A DNA stretch of 64,000 bases from Camillea tinctor (Eukaryota > Ascomycota > Sordariomycetes > Xylariales > Xylariaceae): NCBI GenBank assembly GCA_022578605.1, contig MU394129.1, positions 62,001 through 126,000 on the forward strand, written 5' to 3'. Below, piece after piece: positions 1 through 10,770 of the stretch; the first letter of the stretch is position 1, and every line of letters starts with the position of its first letter. The position numbers and the translations under genes are program-made. The notes under the pieces were generated by a model that saw only the letters and a program-made list of their open reading frames with translations, searched no databases and was not told the DNA's origin.

Positions 1-2
1 TC

Positions 3-424
3 GCTTCGGCTTCATCCGTAGTAGCCACCCCAGGCCTCCTGGCCTATACTACATCCAAGCATGCGGTGCTGGGTCTAACGAAAAACAGCGGTATGTGTAT
101 ATGCTTTGCCAAACGGTTACCTACCTACCATACGTAGGATCAAGCTGACACGCAGAAATCCACTTAGCACTTGACAACGCTGCACATGGAGTGAAGGTCA
201 ACTGCGTGTGTCCATCGTGGGTTGACACGCCAATGGTGCGGCGGGCGATCGAAGGGGTGGAGGGCCTGGGAAAGCTGATCGAGAGCGTAGTGCCCATGGG
301 CAGGATCGCGCAGCCTGAGGAGGTCGCCGATTCGGTGGTTTTCCTGTGCAGTCCTAGATCTAGCTATATTACTGGAGCGGCGTTGCTTATTGATGGGGGT
401 GTGACACTGACTTCGATGAGATAG
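3..424 (+). CDS. Short-chain dehydrogenase/reductase, C-terminal part (cut by left edge)
   Basis: Two exons are visible, <3..90 and 168..424. The 77-nt intron has a GTATGT donor, a GCTGAC branch point and a TAG acceptor. The spliced frame carries the classical SDR catalytic YTTSK (Y-x3-K), a Ser-rich strand before it (ASASS), then [12 protein letters not shown] (the usual N-x-x-x-P-G/S loop) and the C-terminal [18 protein letters not shown] and [11 protein letters not shown] signatures of 3-oxoacyl-ACP-reductase-like SDRs. The Rossmann glycine motif must lie off the left edge. It is an NAD(P)-dependent oxidoreductase of unknown substrate, with two further SDRs of different subfamilies downstream. 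In salicylaldehyde-type clusters several SDRs adjust the oxidation state of the polyketide, and I infer a similar job here. The SDR family call is strong; the role is inference. Confidence 0.9.
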
Positions 425-2334
425 ATATATTTATAGATAATTGTGGAATTAAAGCCGTTTCTTTATGATCATCAAACTCGCATTGTGTCCCATTGTATCT
501 CTGTAATTGCTAGTCATAGTTGTTAACAACCTTGGGTTCTATAGAATTTATTTGGTCGTTGTCTGTACTAAGGGTTACTAGAGACTGCCACGTGAAGCCG
601 ACGGATTTTGACTTTAGCATAATAAACCCAATTACATTTAAAAAGATGTTTCAAGGGCCCTCGAGGTCGCCTTTCGTATGACTAGTTACATATATATAAG
701 TATAGACAATATTTAATATTGAGCAGTTTGGGGGATTTTCTTTACATGCTATGAATCAAATATTATGCGACTTTCAGGTTAACTAGGTTAGACACTGAGG
801 AGTAATGAACTTATTTAAATAATGATATATTAATGGTAATTTTTATATTTGAATAGTTGTAACACTCTATTTCTTAGTGTCACTTGTTAGAAGATATTAA
901 ATTTGCTGAATTATAATCAATTGATCTTATTTTTGCTAAAACAAGTATCACTCAATATATAATATGTTTATTCACTTTCCTTTCTTACTTTAGTATAATA
1001 GTTACTATCAAACCAACTACAGATACATTAAGATCAGAAAGATATTCTATAATGTTATAGTATAACTGTGTGCGTGTTCAATAATATGTGTCTAGCTGTT
1101 AATGCCACGGAAGTCCTTGGGGGCTACTCTAAACTCTAGACACTCTTGTGTAGTTTATGAAAGCATAATGTACGATAACTTCAATAAATGAAAGGACGTC
1201 TATGAGAGGAAGCAGTAGTCGCGATTCCGGCCACTTCTAGGCAGCTTGTAGGGAGGCACATCAATTCTCAAAAATGCAGAGCATTACACAAGAGTTATGC
1301 GGAATGCTAAGTATGATAGAGGAAGTTGATTCCCCCAATTTTAACGAAAGATGAAGATCTACGATGTGTTGAATCGAGATTATGAGGTTGCTTGATTAGG
1401 TGACTATCTATGTCTGGATGATGGGAGGACCTGTACCTTGACAGATACCCCTTATCACCTATTTCAGCACGATGTTTGTAAATATACGAAAGCTACCGTT
1501 ATAGTAAAGTCAACAAAGGGTTAACATTGGATCCATATCATTACACATAATTCGGTATCCCATTAAAAGATTAAATGTTCTTATTGAGACACAGATATGT
1601 TTCTGCGTTGTATAGATCTAGTCGGGTAAAATAAGTTTCGTCCCATTTTTGGAATATACTACCTAGGACATTCGCGCCATATAGTAAAGTCAACATTACG
1701 TTCTTTTAAAGGAAAAAGTTATCCTTTTATTTTCCACGCCATGAAGTGAAATCCATGTTTATACACGCATTATCCTTCTTTAATCTGATAGTTTAGTAGT
1801 AAAAGATAAAAGGTGGTATATTTTAAACTGGACCAAATTTATTTCACTTCACTATATTCCCAAATACCTACTTTGACCTCATTTCTTTTGAGACGGAAAC
1901 GGCACATGGTTACGATTTCACAATGTTATCTCTTTTTAACGAAAGACCAACTACTCTCAGTTATGCGAGGCTGTGAGGGACTGGAAGTTGTCATCTGTCA
2001 ATAGAATCTAATTATGATACAGTTTAGTTAAAACAGAAATAATAATGAAAAAGCAGATATTAAAACGTACCAATCTCCATAATCCGTAACTAACTATCAT
2101 GCAAGGAATAGGAAATCAAAATTCTCTGAAGTCAACGCTATAACCTAAATATTGATATTTGCATACACTCAAGCACTGGCATAGCTTGTAATAGTTCTCC
2201 GAGCCGCCGCTCACAACAATCTATGAAAAAGACACGCATAAAGCATTTACACTTGCTGCTGCGCGGTATACTCTAGCCTATAAAAGAAAACCTTATAATT
2301 CCAGTCTCCAATCTCCCCAAACTCCCTCTCCCCA
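425..2334. other. AT-rich intergenic region without a supported gene
   Basis: About 1.9 kb between convergent SDR genes. It is strongly AT-rich with stops in all frames, and no conserved motif is recognised. A near-exact 15-nt repeat (ATAGTAAAGTCAACA) occurs around 1501 and 1681. The composition would fit repeat-induced point mutation or simple AT-rich spacer. Confidence 0.6.
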
Positions 2335-3760
2335 TCAAACAATCTTCTTCATAATCGCCGAATGCGCCTTTGCCAGCCGTCCCAGGCCGAACATATTCCA
2401 CATCATCGTATCCTTAAGAAGCACAACCAGTCAGTTTGTGATATTCACCAGGGAGTAACCTAATTTAGTTCGGTTAGAGGGGGGGGGTTGAATTGGATAC
2501 ATACCCATACGCTGCGCCAGCAAAACATGTCGATAAGCCTAATCACGAACGAATTGCTGCCGTACCAGAACCACGGCGTGGGTGACGCCTTCAGGCTCTC
2601 CGCCACGACGTGGGAGGCGTAGTCGAAGCGGTCAGTGGCACCCTCTGTATAGTGTTACGTTATTGTCAGTAAAACCCGGGAAAACCAGCTTATTCGGACC
2701 ATGTATACTATAGTGTCCTGCAAAACAGGGTTAGGGCTTGAATGGGAGACAACTTACTCGGCGTCCGCACAACGTGCTGCTGGAAGCTCTCGGCAAGGGC
2801 GGAGTAGTACGAGCCCTCGGGGAGCTTCCGATGAGAGTCGCTTTTCAGGATGTTGGTGCTCACTTCGCCGGATATGACGGTGAGGACTTTGACGCTATTT
2901 TTTAACCATTGCTGTTAATAAATATCATTTGCCTGCCTGGAAAGCAGAGCCCGGGACGGCGGTACGGTATGGAAAGGGGAAAGGAAAAAAAAAACTTACC
3001 CTAATGGTGCCATTTCTGCACGCAGCGTGTTTCCCCAGTGGTGGAGCGCTGCTTTGCTTGCGTTGTATGATGCTAGACCGTATTAGTATTTGCTGTCCAT
3101 GCTACTGGAAAGATAAGAGAATAGGGGAAGAGAGCTGGAGAAGAGGCCGGTATTGTCGAACTTTACTTACACCCATAGATGAATGGTATGACACCGCCGA
3201 TGGATCCAATATTGACAATAGTCCCCTTCGCCTGGATGAGCATGCCGTGGAAGTGATGCACCATGCGCATAGGGCCGAACAGGTTGATGTCGAACATCTT
3301 CTGCACCGCAACGACATCAGTGTCGATTGCCGGCATGGTATATGCTATCCCACTGTTATGTTTTGTATCGCATTAGCAACCTGTGACCAGGATACATAGG
3401 ACTATAGATGTCCCTTACGCGCAATTAACCAAGACATCCAGCCGCCCTCCCGTCAACTTCTGCACCGCAGCCTTGAGGTCGACGACCGACTTCTCGACAG
3501 TGACATCGAGAGGGAAGAACGTAATGCCGGCTTCCGAGAGGTGATCGCTTGCCTCGTTAGGAAGCACCGTAGCAATGGGGTGGATGCCGCGGCGCTTGTA
3601 CTCCGTGACCAGTCCCTCGCCTATGCCACCACGGCCACACCTAGAAAGAAATTAAGCAGTTAGTTTTATTGGCGGGAGGAAGAAGACCAATGCATAAGCC
3701 TCATTGGCGGACGACGGCCACTCACCCAGTAACAAGCGCAAACTTCTGGTCCTTAGTCAT
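2335..3760 (-). CDS. Short-chain dehydrogenase/reductase, Ayr1-like (1-acyl-DHAP reductase type)
   Basis: Seven exons on the minus strand, 3726..3760, 3419..3640, 3171..3352, 3000..3072, 2758..2894, 2505..2644 and 2335..2412, splice to exactly 288 codons plus stop. The start is ATG at 3760 (MTKDQKFALVTG). The cofactor motif TGCGRGGIG is at about residues 11-19 and NCAG ends the fourth strand. The catalytic triad is Ser136 (GSIGG), Tyr149 and Lys153 (YNASK). The tail, with TPWFWYGSNS followed by a hydrophobic FVIRLIDMFCW, resembles the membrane-associating end of fungal Ayr1-like SDRs. The first ATG lies 1.1 kb from the divergent ABC-transporter start, so the pair may share control. Seven short exons explain why no long ORF is visible. 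Family confidence is high; the substrate is unknown, and an aromatic or alkyl polyketide intermediate is inferred from context. Confidence 0.9.
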
Positions 3761-4887
3761 GGCTACTATGCGGTGGATCTTTGATTGGCAGCTCTCGAAT
3801 TACAGGAGGGGAGATCATCTTTGCCTGGCACGGCCAGCTCCCTGAGCTCTCTATAAGCAAGTTGGAAGGTGATGTGAATCTCGGTAGAGGGATCTCGACG
3901 GCTCCATCATCGGCCAAACAACGTGCGCGTACGGGGTTCGAATCACCACTTGTCTATCGGTGCATTATACTCCGCAAGAAGGATTTTGGAGCCAGCCACA
4001 ACTCCCCGGGGGTCAGTGGGTTCTTTGCGTGCTGACGTAACTCCGTAGTCCTGGTGGAGGATTTATATTTCGGTTCCACACGACCTCCTGACGAGGCATC
4101 GTGAAGTATGGCTCAGCGTGGCGTCGTTCACCCTTCTAATGATTTTTTTCCAAACTCTCTCTTATCCTCAATGATGGGCATCGTCTGAAATCTCGCTACT
4201 GGTGTATGTGTAGAAAAGATAGCGAATTTGGGAGCAAAAAGTTGTGATTCTGCGTTATGCCGGAGTATATTTACTCCTGTGGCGTAGCGGAAGCTGCATC
4301 AACCGGATCGTCTCACTTCGTACACGTTACCAATCCTGCAATATCGGGTCCCCCGCCTAGTAAGCTGAGAATGGGACCGTGAGCCAAGATCTGGCTTGTG
4401 CCTATGCAGGCAGGTAGGCATCTTTACAAATCATGCTGGAGGTTTGCTAGCCATATACCAGGTTAGGCGTCAGTGCATCCATCCTCCATGTATATTCTTA
4501 GAATGATAACTGCGGTTGAATGTCTCTTTCGGCTGTGTCTGAGAGGCTCCTAGCTTGCGGTTCGGGTGCTCGGGGTCTGGGAACACCGTTGGAGTTTTGC
4601 AAATTAGTTGTATTTAGTTCTGCTAAGAATGAGTGGTGTGCTAGAAGTACCTCAGTTTTGCTTTGGATAGTTTTCCCTTCGCCCTATCACGTCCGCATGC
4701 TGTATACACAGGACCCCTTGTCCATTTTCCCACCCTGGACTAGGAAACAGGAAATCCCTCTAAGCTCACACCTAGGACTCAAGGGCTCTATCGTATCGTT
4801 GTATGTTTAGAACTTTCTGGTTAATATCGCAGTGTATTATACAACCCTTCTTCTGCATGATCGAGAGTTCAATCGTGTAAAGCAACC
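3761..4887. promoter_or_regulatory. Divergent promoter region, SDR / ABC transporter
   Basis: A 1.1-kb region between divergent starts. It contains CGGAGT-type sites at 3969..3975 and 4039..4050 (minus-strand sense) and a perfect GGAGTA-N4-TACTCC palindrome within 4261..4277. The 12-mer at 4039..4050 is the exact reverse complement of 28297..28308 in the cupin/prenyltransferase promoter. The open frame at 4520..4810 has no recognisable protein character and is not called. Confidence 0.45.
4261..4277. promoter_or_regulatory. Palindromic CGGAGTA...TACTCC site
   Basis: CGGAGTATATTTACTCC contains the inverted repeat GGAGTA-TATT-TACTCC. The same 17-mer with one base changed (GATT spacer) lies at 19128..19144, upstream of a cupin gene. 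It could be a binding site of a dimeric regulator; no regulator gene for it is visible in the window. Confidence 0.35.
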
Positions 4888-7800
4888 ATGACCATGTGGG
4901 CGCAACATCATCATGCGAGGAGCGACGACATTCAGATGGGGTCAATCCCCGAGGACCATGATGTCAGTCGTACTGAATCATTCATGCCCGCCACACCGGC
5001 GCCGGTTCAGGTCTATAGCAGTCCCCCTCATGACTACAGCACTCTTCCTCAGGTCTACAGTAGTCCTCCTCGCAGCTATGTCAGTCCCTACACCAGTCCC
5101 TCCTACCCACCTAACAGCAGCCACTATCATGCTGGAAACACGGGATCATGGCTCGTCGAGGACGGGGACACACCGCCCAGCCCGCCTCGGAGGACTGTCT
5201 CGGGAGTGAGCAGGAGAAGCTCTAGGCGAAGTTCTCTGGCCATGCTGGAGGAGATGCAAGAGCTGCGCCAGACGGTGGCCTTCCTATCTCAGCGGCTTAG
5301 GGAACTCGACAACGAGAGGAACAACAGCAACACCACCATTCGCGCGGCAACCGGACACAGTAACGGGGAGTCTAACGGTAGCCAGAACGACGGCGACGGC
5401 GACGAGAGCTTGAAGAGCAAGCAGTTCAATATCCTCCACTGGCTACAGGTCTTCACGCGAAACTTCAATGACCAAGGCTACAAGGGCCTGCGTACCGGTG
5501 TGGCCTTCAAGAGTTTGACCGTGTCCGGGGCCGCGGAACCGCTGCAGCTTCAGAACACAGTGGGAGATGCGATCCTTGGGCTACCGGCGAATATCATGAA
5601 GTTGCTTAGCCCGGGAGAAGACAGGATGGCGCCGAAGAAAATCTTGCATGGGTTCAACGGGCTGGTGCGAAGCGGAGAGCTGTTGATTGTGCTGGGACGT
5701 CCCGGATCCGGGTGTAGTACGCTGCTCAAAGCTTTGTGCGGGGAGTTACATGGCTTGCGTATACATGAAAAGTCTGTGATCCATTACAAGGGCATCCCAC
5801 AGCAGGAGATGGTGGAAGAGTTCAGAGGAGAGATGACTTACAACCAGGAGGTGTGTACTACTCTTACATCTATGGCCAGAACTTTGGTCTTGACCCCCTT
5901 GTGAAAGCCGCCTTGCTAATAATCATGACGTCTGACCGAGTCTTACTTAGGTTGATAAACACTTTCCTCACTTGACAGTTGGTCAAACACTCGAGTTCGC
6001 GGCCTCCTGTCGTATTCCTCCTAACCGAGACAGCGGCATGTCACCAGAGGAATACACCCGCCACGTCGTCGAGATTGTCATGGCAGTTTGCGGCCTTAGC
6101 CATACCAAGAACACCAAAGTGGGAAATGACTTTATCCGAGGCGTCTCAGGTGGTGAGAGGAAACGCGTGAGTATAGCAGAGATGATTTTAGCTGGGTCGT
6201 CATTATCGGCATGGGACAACAGTACTCGTGGGCTCGACTCGGCGACGGCTCTCAAGTTTGTGCAAAACCTCAGGCTCGCTTCGGACCTGGGAGGCAACGC
6301 CAATGCGGTCGCCATCTATCAAGCCAGCCAGGCTATATACGACCAATTCGATAAGGCCACGCTTCTCTACGAAGGCCGGCAGATCTACTTCGGGCCCGCC
6401 GACGCAGCGCGGGATTTCTTCGAACGACAGGGGTGGTACTGTCCGCAGCGGCAAACCACGGGAGACTTCCTCACCTCCATCACCAACCCCACGGAGCGCG
6501 TAGCCCGGCAGGGCATGGAAGACAAGGTGCCCCGGACGGCGCAGGAGTTCCAGCAATACTGGCGCAACTCGCCTGAATTCAAGGCGCTGCAGGCGGAGAT
6601 CTTCCAGTACGAGCAAGCGGCGCGCGACGAGGGCGGGCAGAAGCAGGACGCCATGACGCAGCTCCGACTCGCCAAGAAGACGCGGCAGAACAAGCACGTC
6701 CGGCCCGAGTCGCCGTACGCCATCAGCCTGGCCACGCAGATCTGGCTCACCACCAAGCGGGCGTATCTGCGCAAGTGGCAGGACAAGGCGGGCACGGTGA
6801 GCGCGGCGATAATGAACATCGCGGGCGCGCTGATCATCGGATCTGTCTTCTATGGCGCCGATAATAACGCTACGACCAGTCTCGCGGCCAAGGGAGGAGC
6901 TCTGTTCCTCGTGGTGCTCATCCATGCTCTAGGGGCCATTAACGAGATCAACCTGCTGTACGACCAGCGTCCCATCGTCGACAAACACGTTTCTTACGCT
7001 TTCTACCACCCCAGCACCGAGGCCATTGCCGGCATCGTGTCCGATATCCCGATTCAGATCTTCCTGGCCATCATCCACAACATTATCTTCTATTTCCTGG
7101 CGGGGCTGCGGCGCGAGCCGGGCCCCTTCTTCCTGTATTTCCTCGTCATTCTGATCACCACTTTCGTCATGAGCGCGCTGTTCCGCACCATGGCCGCCGT
7201 CACCCGCACCGTCTCGCAGGCCATGTCGCTCGCTGGTATCGCCGTGCTGGCTCTGGTCATGTACACAGGCTACGTGGTCGCCGTGCCGCAAATGAAGCCG
7301 TGGTTTGGGTGGATCCGCTGGCTCAACCCCGTGTTCTACGCCTTCGAGATCCTGATCGCCAACGAGTTCCACGGCCGCGAGTACACCTGCCCGGCCGTGG
7401 TCCCGAGCGGGCCGGGCTATACGAATCCGCCGGGCGACACTTGGATCTGCCCCGTGGTGGGGGCGGTGGCGGGCAGTGCCACGGTGAGCGGAGACGCGTA
7501 CATGGCGGCTAGCTACCAGTATTACTACAGCCACGTCTGGCGCAACCTGGGCATCTTGTTCGGTTTATTTTTCGCTTTCCTAATGATTTACTTCATTGCT
7601 AGCGAGTTCAGCAAGTCCGCTGGAAGCACGGCCGAGGTATTGGTGTTCCGCCGCGGTGCGGTGCCCGCCCATATGCAGACCAAGAGACGCACTATTTTCG
7701 ACGACGAGGCTTATTCCCAATCTGCCCTGCCCCTCACCCAGCACGCCGAGCCAATTTCCAGCAACAGTCACGGCGGTGTCGTGGCACTGGAACCGCAGAC

Positions 7801-9706
7801 AGATATCTTCACTTGGAGAGATATTGTGTATGACGTGAATATCAAGGGCGAGCCCCGAAGGTTGCTAGATCATGTCTCGGGGTGGGTGAAGCCCGGTACA
7901 CTCACAGCTCTTATGGGCGTCTCCGGTGCCGGCAAGACCACGTTATTAGACTGCCTTGCGCAGCGCACCACCATGGGCGTAATCACTGGAGATATGTTGG
8001 TCAATGGGCAGCCCCTGGGAGCCAGCTTCCAAAGGAAAACGGGTTACGTTCAACAGCAAGATCTCCATTTAGAAACGGCGACGGTGCGAGAAAGCCTGCA
8101 GTTTAGCGCTATGCTACGTCAACCTAGCCACATAAGCAAAGACGAGAAGTACGCTTTCGTTGAAGACGTGATCAAAATGCTTAACATGGAAGACTTCGCC
8201 GACGCGGTCGTCGGAATACCTGGCCAGGGGTTAAACGTGGAGCAGCGTAAGCTGTTGACCATCGGGGTAGAACTGGCAGCCAAGCCAAAGTTGCTTTTAT
8301 TCCTCGATGAACCGACCAGTGGACTGGACTCACAAAGCTCGTGGACTATTTGCTCGTTCCTTCGGAAGTTAGCAGACTCGGGTCAGGCCGTACTGTGCAC
8401 TGTTCATCAGCCCAGCGCTTTGCTCTTTCAGCAGTTCGACCGCTTGCTCTTTCTAGCCAAAGGAGGTAAGACGGTATATTTTGGCGACATAGGGCCCAAC
8501 TCGCAGACGCTACTCAGCTATTTCGAGTCTCAGGGCGCTCGCCCCTGCGAGGCAGAGGAGAACCCGGCGGAGTACATGCTAGAGATCGTTAACACCGAAA
8601 ACGGCGATAAGTGGCACTCGGCGTGGAACTCTAGCAGAGAACGTAATGCGGTTACTGCGGAGTTGGACGCCATCCAGCACCAGCAACCTAACTCCAGCTG
8701 GCAGGCTTCGCGTCCTATCAAGGAGCAAGATGGTGAATTTGCCACGCCTTTCCTCACGCAGCTCTACCTCGTCACTCACCGAGTGTTCCAGCAATACTGG
8801 AGGATGCCGTCCTACGTGGGTGCGAAATGGGGGCTGCTCGTGGTTTCAGGTCTCTTCATCGGATTCTCGTTCTTCCAGGCCAACACGTCCCAGGCCGGCA
8901 TGCTGAACGTGGTATTCAGCATCTTCATGATTGCGACGCTGTTCACGTCGCTGGTACAGCAGATCCAGCCGCTCTTCGTGACGCAGCGCGCGCTATACGA
9001 GGTGCGCGAGCGACCGTCCAAGGCGTACAGCTGGCAGGCATTCCTCGTCGCCAACATCGTGGTGGAAATCCCGTACCAGATCATCGGAGGGCTCATCGTG
9101 TTCGCGACGGTGTACTACCCGATCGCGGGGATCCAGTCCTCGCTGCGACAGGGCATGGTGCTGCTGTACATCATCCAGTTCTTCATCTACATCAGCACGT
9201 TCGCGCACATGACCATCGTGGTGCTGCCCAATGCCGAGTCGGCGGGGGCGATAGTAACGCTGCTCGTGATGATGAGTCTCATCTTCTGCGGTGTGCTGCA
9301 GGCTCCCAACCTGCTGCCGGTGTTCTGGACGTTCATGTACCGGGTGTCCCCGTTTACGTACTGGATCGGCGGGATCGTGGCGATCCTGCTGCACGGCCGT
9401 CCGGTCAACTGCTCGAGTGCCGAGACAGCCATCTTCAACCCACCGTCCGGCCAGACATGCGGGGAGTACATGGCGACTTTCCTCGCGTCGCCGGCGGTCA
9501 CGGGCAATATACAGAACCCGGATGATTCGTCCGCTTGTCGGTTCTGCAGCTATACAACAGCAGACCAGTTCATGGCAGGGCTGAACCTCTCGTGGGATTA
9601 CAGATGGCGCAACTTTGGTCTCATCTGGGCATATGTGGTGTTTACTGTCACGGTGACTATTCTACTGTACTATACGTTGCGGGCCAGGAAGACGAAGAGA
9701 GCATGA
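4888..9706 (+). CDS. PDR-type (ABCG) ABC transporter, full-length
   Basis: Exons 4888..5850 and 5951..9706 are separated by a 100-nt intron (GTGTGT donor, TTAG acceptor) and give 1572 aa, slightly longer than the usual 1400-1550. Order: a Ser/Pro-rich N-terminus with a repeated QVYSSPP (about residues 41 and 55) and a short coiled-coil (about 117-145); NBD1 with the fungal Walker [10 protein letters not shown] (270-278), signature [10 protein letters not shown] (386-395) and degenerate Walker [11 protein letters not shown] (409-418); six membrane helices; NBD2 with canonical Walker [10 protein letters not shown] (about 977-985), the PDR-type signature LNVEQRK and [14 protein letters not shown] (about 1102-1115); then six more helices. 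The asymmetric NBDs are typical of PDR pumps. It is a plasma-membrane ATP-driven exporter, probably exporting the cluster product or giving self-protection (inference). It is divergent from the Ayr1-like SDR. Confidence 0.96.
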
Positions 9707-10770
9707 GTTCTTTTTGCTGTTTGATTAATGGGATGTTGATTTAGATTGTTTTGGCGGTTCGCATGTTCAAGTTTTAGAATTAGATAGAGTTAGTATACGA
9801 ATTGAATATAGACGTAAGTTGTAATAATAGTCTTAGCTAGAGAGTATGTCTAGTTAATGGTTGACTAGAGAAGTAGTAGACTGAGTAAGTTAAAAGGAAT
9901 ATGCATTTAAATGAGTAACCAAAGATACTATGTGTGTACGTCATCGCACTCCATACCTTTAGTGCAGGTGGCCAATGCGCATGACTACTATGTAGGTAGG
10001 TAGATTACCTAACCTACCTAGGTACCTAATGGAATTAATATCCTCAGGCCAACTCCATTAACACTTTCTTTCCATCTTCCACATCACAACATTGTACTCT
10101 ATCTATTCCACCTGTGCTCTTAGAGCTCGGTATATGCGAGGAAATCTAAGATCTCATAGCACTCTCCTTACCTGATACATTTAGGTATTTTATATGAGAT
10201 GGCTCTGCGATGTACCCGACAGTGGCTAGGCATATGCTTTGCTTACGAGATTAAGCAAGCCTTTTTGCACTTTTATATGCGGATTGAAATAAAGATGAAA
10301 TTAAGAGGACCCGGGTCAGTAACATCTCGAACTCTAACCACCTAACCGCTAACCTTAACTACCTAGGTAACTCCAACTATATTGAAAAGCACTACTTAAG
10401 TAGTCAGCAACGCATGTCTGGGGAATATAAAGTCTCCCGAATATAAAAGCGCCCTCCCCTATACACATCCTTACACATTCCTACACAACCCTACACATTC
10501 CTATGTTTCAGTCGGGTAATTCTTGCGCACCCTTACTTGGCTTACTTGTCAGCACTTCCCTTCTTCAATATAAAGCCTCCTTACTCCGTATAAATTGCGG
10601 TGCTGCCCCAATGTTTCCATATCAATGTCGCTGAGAAAGTCAGCACTTCTCTGCCCTTCAACTGCACTTCGCGGCGCTAAAAACGAAGTAAACCCTTTGC
10701 AATCTCACACACCGAAATCGACGCCCTCGCGGCTTTTCACGCAGCCGACCTCGCCAGAAAGGCTGTCAGC
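9707..10770. other. Intergenic region upstream of the DUF7924-like gene
   Basis: AT-rich spacer. It contains a run of TAGGTAGG/CCTACCTAGG elements around 10004-10030 and a TTACTCCGTA element at 10581..10590, another CGGAGT-type motif in reverse. The repeats ACACATCCTTACACATTCCTACAC near 10460-10500 are pyrimidine-rich and may be 5' leader of the next gene. The frame of that gene stays open upstream to a stop near 10680 without an ATG, so a short 5' exon may lie here. Confidence 0.5.

Noticed and set aside
3930..3950. tRNA-like B-box word (GGTTCGAATC)
   Set aside because: The flanking bases do not form a T-stem, and no A-box or acceptor stem is found at the right distance. A similar word near 21176 also fails.
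6203..6925. Long minus-strand open frame (240 codons) opposite the ABC transporter
   Set aside because: It is a shadow of the GC-rich transporter exon: no family motif, biased Arg/Leu/Gly composition, and the sense frame is fully explained. The same applies to the frames at 6929..7534, 8827..9525 and 8993..9394.
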